The notes under the pieces: model-generated | Told to the model about the DNA's origin: nothing | The model's input: the letters and a program-made list of their open reading frames with translations, nothing else | The model's database searches: none | From: Caprella mutica | Taxonomy: Eukaryota > Arthropoda > Malacostraca > Amphipoda > Caprellidae | Reading direction: 5' to 3' | Length of the DNA stretch: 64,000 bases | NCBI GenBank assembly: GCA_947561585.1 | Contig: CANNZV010000121.1 | Span: forward strand, 248,001 to 312,000 | Shown here: positions 56,344 through 64,000 of the stretch, in pieces | How the letters are laid out: each line of letters opens with the position of its first letter | How positions within the stretch are numbered: the first letter of the stretch is position 1 | Position numbers and translations under genes: made by a program

Positions 56344-56778
56344 TTACCTTCGCAAATTTGCAGAAGGTCATGTTTTACCTGGCATTTATTTATTTATCAT
56401 CTTGTTATTCCCTCAACTGAAAAAGTGTTGAACCAAATTGCGTAAAATTTGCTGAAAAGATTAGTCAATAATGTCCAGTGACCTTCTGGTAGAATTTTGT
56501 GAGCGACCGGTCCAAGGTCATGGTCATTTATAACTCAAAAAGTATTGAACCATATTGCATGAAACTTGGTGGGACGATTGGTCAATATACAGGAACCATT
56601 TTGGGAGCAATCGGGTCAAAGGTCAATGTCAAGACCATTTATAACTCAATAACTCAAAATTGCATGAAACTTGGTGGAACGATTGATCATTATCTAGTCA
56701 CCAGTTTATCAAATTTTGAGAGAGAATGGGTTAAAGTGGCGGCGAAGGTATGTGCTCTACCGAGTGCACGTAATCTAG
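56344..56778 (+). mobile_element. Helentron-like element, copy 5 (near full length)
   Basis: Begins with the palindrome TTACCTTCGCAAATTTGCAG-AAGGT and ends GCGGCGAAGGTATGTGCTC, loop, GAGTGC, then CTAG followed by T. ACCTTCGC and GCGAAGGT form the asymmetric inverted repeats. Three modules with GGTCAAAGGTCAATGTCAAG-type links lie between. The 117-codon frame inside has no Rep or helicase motif. Confidence 0.8.
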
Positions 56779-56940
56779 TTGTTCGATGTGATCATAAAAC
56801 ATTAACTGCGTTTAATTATCTTATGTATACATTCATTTTCGTTCAAAATTAAGGTTTATTTCCGTTATCGAATTAACATAAATATTTTGGGTTTCATTTT
56901 CTTCTAATTCTACCTTCTTGATATTAAAATCAGTATCAAG

Positions 56941-58645
56941 TCTACAGTCTTTAAATTCAGTAGCGTTGCTACAGTCTTTATATTCAGTAGCGTTGCTACA
57001 GTCTTTATATTCAGTAGCGTTGCTTCAGTCTTTATATTCAGTAGCGTTGCTACAGTCTTTATATTCAGTAGCGTTGCTTCAGTCTTTAAATTCCGTAGCG
57101 TTGCTACAGTCTTTATATTCAGTAGCGTTGCTTCAGTCTTTATATTCAGTAGCGTTGCTACAGTCTTTATATTCAGTAGCGTTGCTTCAGTCTTTATATT
57201 CAGTAGCGTTGCTACAGTCTTTATATTCAGTAGCGTTGCTACAGTCTTTATATTCAGTAGCGTTGCTTCAGTCTTTAAATTCAGTAGCGTTGCTACAGTC
57301 TTTATATTCAGTAGCGTTGCTACAGTCTTTATATTCAGTAGCGTTGCTACAGTCTTTATATTCAGTAGCGTTGCTAGTCTTTATATTCAGTAGCGTTGCT
57401 ACAGTCTTTATATTCAGTAGCGTTGCTTCAGTCTTTATATTCAGTAGCGTTGCTACAGTCTTTATATTCAGTAGCGTTGCTACAGTCTTTATATTCAGTA
57501 GCGTTGCTACAGTCTTTATATTCAGTAGCGTTGCTTCAGTCTTTATATTCAGTAGCGTTGCTACAGTCTTTATATTCAGTAGCGTTGCTACAGTCTTTAT
57601 ATTCAGTAGCGTTGCTACAGTCTTTATATTCAGTAGCGTTGCTAGTCTTTATATTCAGTAGCGTTGCTACAGTCTTTATATTCAGTAGCGTTGCTTCAGT
57701 CTTTATATTCAGTAGCGTTGCTACAGTCTTTATATTCAGTAGCGTTGCTTCAGTCTTTATATTCAGTAGCGTTGCTACAGTCTTTAAATTCAGTAGCGTT
57801 GCTACAGTCTTTATATTCAGTAGCGTTGCTACAGTCTTTATATTCAGTAGCGTTGCTTCAGTCTTTAAATTCAGTAGCGTTGCTTCAGTCTTTATATTCA
57901 GTAGCGTTGCTTCAGTCTTTATATTCAGTAGCGTTGCTACAGTCTTTATATTCAGTAGCGTTGCTACAGTCTTTATATTCAGTAGCGTTGCTACAGTCTT
58001 TATATTCAGTAGCGTTGCTTCAGTCTTTATATTCAGTAGCGTTGCTTCAGTCTTTATATTCAGTAGCGTTACTTCAGTCTTTAAATTCAGTAGCGTTGCT
58101 ACAGTCTTTATATTCAGTAGCGTTGCTACAGTCTTTATATTCAGTAGCGTTGCTACAGTCTTTATATTCAGTAGCGTTGCTACAGTCTTTATATTCAGTA
58201 GCGTTGCTTCAGTCCTTTATATTCAGTAGCGTTGCTACAGTCTTTATATTCAGTAGCGTTGCTTCAGTCTTTAAATTCAGTAGCGTTGCTACAGTCTTTA
58301 TATTCAGTAGCGTTGCTACAGTCTTTATATTCAGTAGCGTTGCTACAGTCTTTATATTCAGTAGCGTTGCTTCAGTCTTTATATTCAGTAGCGTTGCTAC
58401 AGTCTTTATATTCAGTAGCGTTGCTTCAGTCTTTAAATTCAGTAGCGTTGCAACAGTCTTTAAATTCAGTAGCGTTGCTACAGTCTTTAAATTCAGTAGC
58501 GTTGCTACAGTCTTTAAATTCAGTAGCGTTGCTACAGTCTTTATATTCAGTAGCGTTGCTACAGTCTTTATATTCAGTAGCGTTGCTACAGTCTTTATAT
58601 TCAGTAGCAATGCTACAGTCTTTATATTCAGTAGCAATGCTACAT
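56941..58645. repeat. Minisatellite, 27-bp unit, ~63 copies
   Basis: Units contain CTACAGTCTTTATATTCAGT plus AGCGTTG; CTACAG/CTTCAG and TATATT/TAAATT are the variants. A unit with a 2-bp deletion (GCTAGTC) recurs at 57373 and 57641, 268 bp apart, which marks a 10-unit duplication. As 27 is nine codons, frames read nonapeptides LLQSLYSVA or FIFSSVATV and switch at the deletions; not a gene. Confidence 0.95.
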
Positions 58646-61600
58646 AAGTTGGGGAATGTTGACTATATTCGTGCCTCTACCCAATCCTGATCAGATAACT
58701 CGTGGGACTGACATGTGTCCTTCTCCTTGAATCACTCACCGATTAGTGAGCGAGTAAGTTGGACTATTTGTAACTGGCATATCTCTTATACACTGAGAGA
58801 CCCTTGTGTCTTCAGATTTGACGACTCACTTCTTGTCATCTTAAGTGATTACTTAACCGGAATATTCTCTCTGGACGGTAACGGGTCTTCAAAGCATCGC
58901 TTGAAGGACAATCTTCTGCCTCAGCTGTTGCCCTATCTTAATGTCCCCTGCACAACTTTAGGGCATGATAATATCAGATGTCAACTTTGACAGATGAACA
59001 GCATGAATGCCACCTACAGTTGGAAGCGAATGTTATAACTTTTGTTAAATGTTATTATATGTAGGGAATAATAAGAAGCTATATTATCTTTTATTTGAAT
59101 AATGATTTATTTATAGCTATTTCAACTAATTTCTATCGAAGTATTTTCTTCTTGAACATCAATCATTTATTTTGACTTTCTTGGTATTTCGTTTTGATTT
59201 TTATTACTGAGCTTTATATTTTTGTGTAAATTTGAAGAATGAGTTTAAGACTCCAAATGATCGAAGGTGGACTCTTTTTGGTCAAACTGATCTAATTTAG
59301 ACATTTTGGTAAAAATAATAACATTTGAAATTTTTATGCGTTCTATTTATCTGTAATATATCTTTATGTATCTATAATGATAACTTATACTATAATTTTC
59401 TCAATTTCATCCTTTTATAATCTTTGTCTATACATATTTGATGTCTAGGGTTTGATCCCCGATGAAGCAATTGAATTAATATTTCATTTTAGTGCTCCTA
59501 TATCCTGTACTATATTATGTACAAGACAAAAAACAACCAAGTGATATCCCCTGGGAGAGATGCAACTATAGAAAATTTCTAACAGGCACAGGAAAGGCAT
59601 GCAGTCAGTGTACAGTTCGTGATTCGGTTTCTTACCCTCAGAAGAGAGCATATCAGGCTGCGATTTGAATCTTGTTTCAATCGAATAAGTTCATTATCGG
59701 AGGAGCAGAACCAACTTTAGTATATCTTATCATGAGAAAAACAAGTCAATACAAAAAGTCTGATTTTTCAGCATTAAAAATTTTAATTTCAACATTTTGC
59801 TTATATTAGAAATTGTAGTAAAATGTTCTTAAAAAATATTTTCAAGCAAGATGATTTCATTATTGAAGTAGAAATAGAATTAGCGGCACCAAAATTCTAA
59901 TTTTTGCAATATTGCTTCCTAGAAATTATAGTAAATACATGAAGATTTTTAACAATCAAATCAAAGGAGTAATAACTATTTTCTCAAAATCCCCAACTAG
60001 AACAATCAAGGGGAGTTCTCAGACTGCGCTCCTAGCGGGCTGCAAGTATTGTCACATATTGAAGTGACTTTGCTCATGTAGCCACTTTCCTATCTGACTG
60101 CTACTTCAAAATACTTTAATTTTTCATCTCGACGTCACTGATTGGTTCAAGCAGCCCCGGTAAAATCCTTAACTATTTATTTTATAATAGTTAGTCCCAA
60201 TAGTGTCGAACACGAGGTTGCGTGCTAGAAAGTAGCGTGTTTTGCCCGCTTTACCGTTTCCACCGTATATCCATGGGCCAACTGAGCAACTAATATGATT
60301 GTATTGCTCACTATCGGGTTTCTTTTGTTTATTGGCATTGGTGTGTCGGTGTGTGGTGATATTATTGGGACCTGAACTATCTTCGCTGTCTCTGGATTAG
60401 ACGCTCTGCTGCCTCTAGTAATTTGAGAGGTTATGGAATCTTCAACATTTTGAGAGGTTATGGAATTTTGAAACAGGATAAGGAATTTTAAAATTTTGAA
60501 GGAGCTTACGAAATCTTTCTCAAAATTTTGAAAGAGGATATGAAATTGACAAATTTTTGAGAAAATGCCCCAACATTCCAATAAATTTATGATAATTAGT
60601 TTCATCTTGAGCTCTGAAATGATATAGACTTGAATTATTTAGTGTACCTTTTATTTCTTTACCCTAAGGACTCCAATTGTCCAGAACTTTCCTTGTCACT
60701 TTATTGCACCTGGAAAAGATACCTAAAATAAATAACTCCGGAGGCGTTTATCCATTTGTTTCGCCTCCAGTTCCAACTCACAAAAATGACCATAATAGCG
60801 CAGCATATCAGGCAAAGCTACAAATATCTCCCCTTAGCCAAATGTATCTCTATCTCGGTAACTTATTAACTATGTTTGCATGTCTAATGCGATTATTTTC
60901 CCTCCAGTGAATTAGAAATTCATTTTCTGCCCCTTGATTCTACGTAGAGTCCATGCATGTTCGTGGCTTTAGCTAGTCGTGTGGACGCAGTGGCACACGA
61001 ATGTATTTTACCAAGACCTTATCACTATCACTTTAAAGCGTAATTTAAAGGAAGAGTACCTATTAAAGATAGTATGACGTTTAAGATTAAGCTAATTGGG
61101 TTAATACACTTCCAGTAGGTTGGGGCCATAGAAGATTACTTTATATGGAGACCTCATGTCTCCATTACTTTATATCTGGATTTAGGAAGGTGTGGACGGG
61201 GTATGAACAATTATTATTTTATTCAGGCCTCTTCACAAAAACTATTAATAATTTTTCAGAAATCATAGAATTTCTCAGACATGTAAAGAATAGTGCTCGG
61301 TAGATGTTTTTTTCATTTTTAGTATCTATCAGGTCTAGATTGAGTTTAGGAGGTGTTGTCTTGAAAGCCGGAGGTACCCTCGACGGTTTGTTTGTTTCTT
61401 CAGTGAATTAAGTTGAGATGAAACCAATTTTACTAAAAGAGGAATTATGTTAGATTAGTTTGGAATAGCTGGAGTTCATTCTAATTTGTTGGGGCGAAAT
61501 TGTTTCATTGGAGGAGTCAGTTCAGGCACTTTGAAGATTATTTTCTTGTTCGGAAGAATGATTGATGTGATGCTCTAATATCTACTGAAATTGAATGAAT

Positions 61601-61931
61601 GAAAATGTTTCCGGAGACTCTTTTTTCCTCTCACTAACTTTTATTATCATTCTTTTATTTCCCCTTCTATTCTCTTGGACTATTTATCTTCTAGTTATTT
61701 CATTTTCTCTTATATTATCTCGACTTCTTTATTCTTTTTCTTCTATATTGGTATCCTCGTCCCAATTTCTATCATTAATATGCTATCCACTGAGTCAGCT
61801 GAATATATTGCCACGCTCAAGGTTATTTAGATTCATTGGCGTGTATACATGCACACTGTAGTTATCAGTGGCCGTAATAGAAACAGGGATAAAAATACAT
61901 TTATATTACGCTACATGTTTATGTCTCGCAA
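58646..61931. other. Long unique non-coding stretch
   Basis: The right edge of the array is followed by a less AT-rich segment with a 91-codon frame (to 58990) that I do not recognise and cannot support. A minus frame at 60225-60605 is partly made of GAGAGGTTATGGAATT duplications. A half copy of the 2507 hairpin repeat lies at 61118-61140, followed by a small stem ATGGAGAC-CTCAT-GTCTCCAT at 61142-61162. Confidence 0.45.
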
Positions 61932-62254
61932 AGCTAGTATGTAGATATCTCTCTGTAGCATAGATACTAGTCACTAGATATCTCTGTGCAGCATAGATAC
62001 CAGTCACTAGATATCTCTGTGAAGCATAGATACCAGTCACTAGATATCTCTGTGAAGCATAGATATCAGTCACTAGATATCTCTGTGTAGCATAGATATC
62101 AGTCACTAGATATCTCTGTGTAGCATAGGTACCAGTCACTAGATATCTCTGTGTATCACAGATACCAGTCACTAGATATCTCTGTGTAGCATAGATACCA
62201 GTCACTAGATATCTCTGTGTAGCATAGATACCAGTCACTAGATATCTCTGTGTT
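61932..62254. repeat. Minisatellite, 33-bp unit, ~9.5 copies
   Basis: Units contain CAGTCACTAGATATCTCTGT and GTAGCATAGATAC. The minus strand reads an 11-residue repeat (YATQRYLVTGI). Confidence 0.95.
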
Positions 62255-63669
62255 AGATATTGTAAGTTCTAGCCTGTGTTTACCGGACAGGTTCCCACTC
62301 ATGCAGTTGTTTGGGTTAGATATGGTCCTTTTTGTCACCACTTGGGGGTAGTTCAGTGGCGCCCTATTGCATTAATAAAGCTCCTCACTAATCGGACGCT
62401 ATTGCCCTTTAGGGCTGAATGTAGGACAAGTGTGTCCACTAGCTTGGCTGTTATGACTAGATGTAGTAGATCTCTTCTGTTCGAGAGAGATTTTATTGGT
62501 GGCACTTAAAGCTACATATATACTGCTCAAATAAATACTGAGGTAATAATACATAATACTCATTCTTCCATCTTACACTTTTGTAATTACTTGACTTTGA
62601 TTTATCACCAAATATTTCACGCTATTTTTCAGATTCCACACCATGTTAATTTTTCGTTGTAATTACATTTTGTGATTGGTGTTTAAATAGCTGTCCCATT
62701 TTAACAGATGAATATTTCTAATTGTAGTACCGTGTTTGATTTTAGTGCAACAGAGTTATTTCATTAATGTCAGTAATTGGTTAAATGGTAAGTATTCAAA
62801 TGAAATCATGTTCTAATAATGCACTACTTTATAGGTTTCATCAGTTTTAATTATCATATTAAATGGCGTACAGGTTTACTTGCTTATACTGACATAAATA
62901 TATTTCATATCTATTTTAATTTTTATGTGTTGGGAGTGTTTTTTTTTCTATATAAGAAAAAATATTTATAATTAAAATAACAAGTCTAATTATTTATATT
63001 TTTAAAATTATTTAAGACTGTTTAAATTATGGAGAGATTCAATAAATCTTCATTCAATACCTTTTTAATTTTCAATCTTTTTTATTATGGTAGAGACTTT
63101 GGCCCATTCGTACGGGTTATGAGTGGATTGATGAGTGGCTCTACAGCATTTCCACTCATCAGTCTAGAGGTAAATAAAGCGCGAAAAGGTACAACAAACA
63201 CTTGGGGCTCATTTCTTCCATCGGTTTGACCTTTTCAATGACTTCGAGAAAAAATATTAATTTGAATTATATGCTCGATTTAAAGGACTGAAGGCAGTGA
63301 CAATATTTCTTCATGGCTCAGCTTATTGTTACGTTTCTGTAAAATTTTGCCATGAATAATTATCTAGATTAGTTTTTTTATATATATATTTTTCGTTAAT
63401 AATTTCCTCTAAAAAATATAATTTAAATTTTTCCCCCCCCCCCCAAAAAAAAAAGATCTATAATTTAAAATACCCCGCTAGTCGTAATGTTTGTAGAACC
63501 CAAGAACCCTTGCAAAAACTTGGACCCTGATCCTCATCCATCCAATATAACAAGAGAGGTTCAACCTAGAGGTGAAAAAATATAGATTTTCTCTATTTTC
63601 CAATCTTTCTCTTCTATCCGAGTTTTTATTATCGAATTATGGACAGTTGTGATATTGATGTATGATCAG
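62255..63669. other. Spacer
   Basis: 62270-62510 is less AT-rich and contains TGGCGCCC, the octamer start of a lysine-tRNA primer-binding site, but no LTR ends were found. 63129-63159 holds a 10-bp stem of TGATGAGTGG and its inverse. A C12 run followed by A10 lies at 63433-63454. No supported gene. Confidence 0.45.
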
Positions 63670-64000
63670 CTTATTATCGTGTGTGTACCTTATTATCGTG
63701 TGTATACCTTATTATCGTGTGCATACCTTATTATCGTGTGTATACCTTATTATCGTGTGTGTACCTTATTATCGTGAGTATACCTTATTATCGTGTGTAT
63801 ACTTTATTATCGTGTGTGTACCTTATTATCGTGTGTATACCTTATTATCGTGTGTGTACCGTATTATCGTGAGTATACCTTATTATCTTGTGTATACTTT
63901 ATTATCGTGTGTGTACCTTATTATCGTGTGTATACCTTATTATCGTGTGTGTACCTTATTATCGTGAGTATACCTTATTATCGTGTGTATACTTTATTAT
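63670..64000. repeat. Minisatellite, 19-bp unit, at least 17 copies, cut by the window edge
   Basis: The unit is CCTTATTATCGTGTGTATA with GTGTGTA and GAGTATA variants in a roughly repeating order. It continues past the right edge. Confidence 0.95.

Noticed and set aside
58715..58990. 91-codon plus frame as a gene
   Set aside because: No homology recognised, no splice or promoter signal; kept only as a remark in the region entry.
62330..62520. LTR retrotransposon primer-binding site at TGGCGCCC
   Set aside because: Only eight bases match, with no TG...CA long terminal repeat or gag/pol frame nearby.

Overview
The window looks like non-coding nuclear DNA from an invertebrate, most likely an arthropod. 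It is AT-rich, has a spliceosomal exon with a perfect TACTAAC branch site, carries many short terminal-inverted-repeat elements and Helentron-like elements, and has no operon-like gene packing. I cannot name the species from the sequence; a hemipteran-type insect genome would fit, but that is inference.

Only one piece of protein-coding DNA is convincing: a 105-bp internal exon on the plus strand at 2339-2443, with a strong acceptor and a strong donor. The rest of the plus strand may be a long intron of that gene, intergenic DNA, or both. Three weaker coding or promoter candidates exist: a TATA box followed by a 25-codon reading frame near 12.8-12.96 kb, a CpG-rich block near 50.1-50.5 kb, and a minus-strand open frame near 24.6-24.95 kb. 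Almost every other long open frame is the translation of a tandem repeat that happens to lack stop codons.

About a quarter of the window (roughly 17-18 kb by my array boundaries) is minisatellite. There are more than 25 distinct arrays with units of about 16 to 50 bp. The largest lie at 5.1-6.6, 7.7-9.0, 21.1-22.6, 26.3-28.2, 30.9-32.8, 41.4-42.6 and 56.9-58.6 kb. Several contain higher-order repeats of 10 to 17 units, which points to growth by unequal exchange or segmental duplication.

Between the arrays lie dispersed mobile elements. They include a nine-copy palindromic MITE family with about 50-bp inverted ends, a five-copy Helentron-like (DINE-1-type) family with a 3' hairpin and CTAG/CTAA end, a three-copy family bounded by TTAA, elements with TACAGGGTG-type ends including one with inverted repeats over 200 bp long, a 670-bp element with about 55-bp ends, a hAT-like terminus, and a foldback-like element in which one arm has become a minisatellite. 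One Helentron copy sits inside a 19-bp array with a precisely reconstructable empty site. The clearest theme is the link between transposon ends and minisatellite growth.
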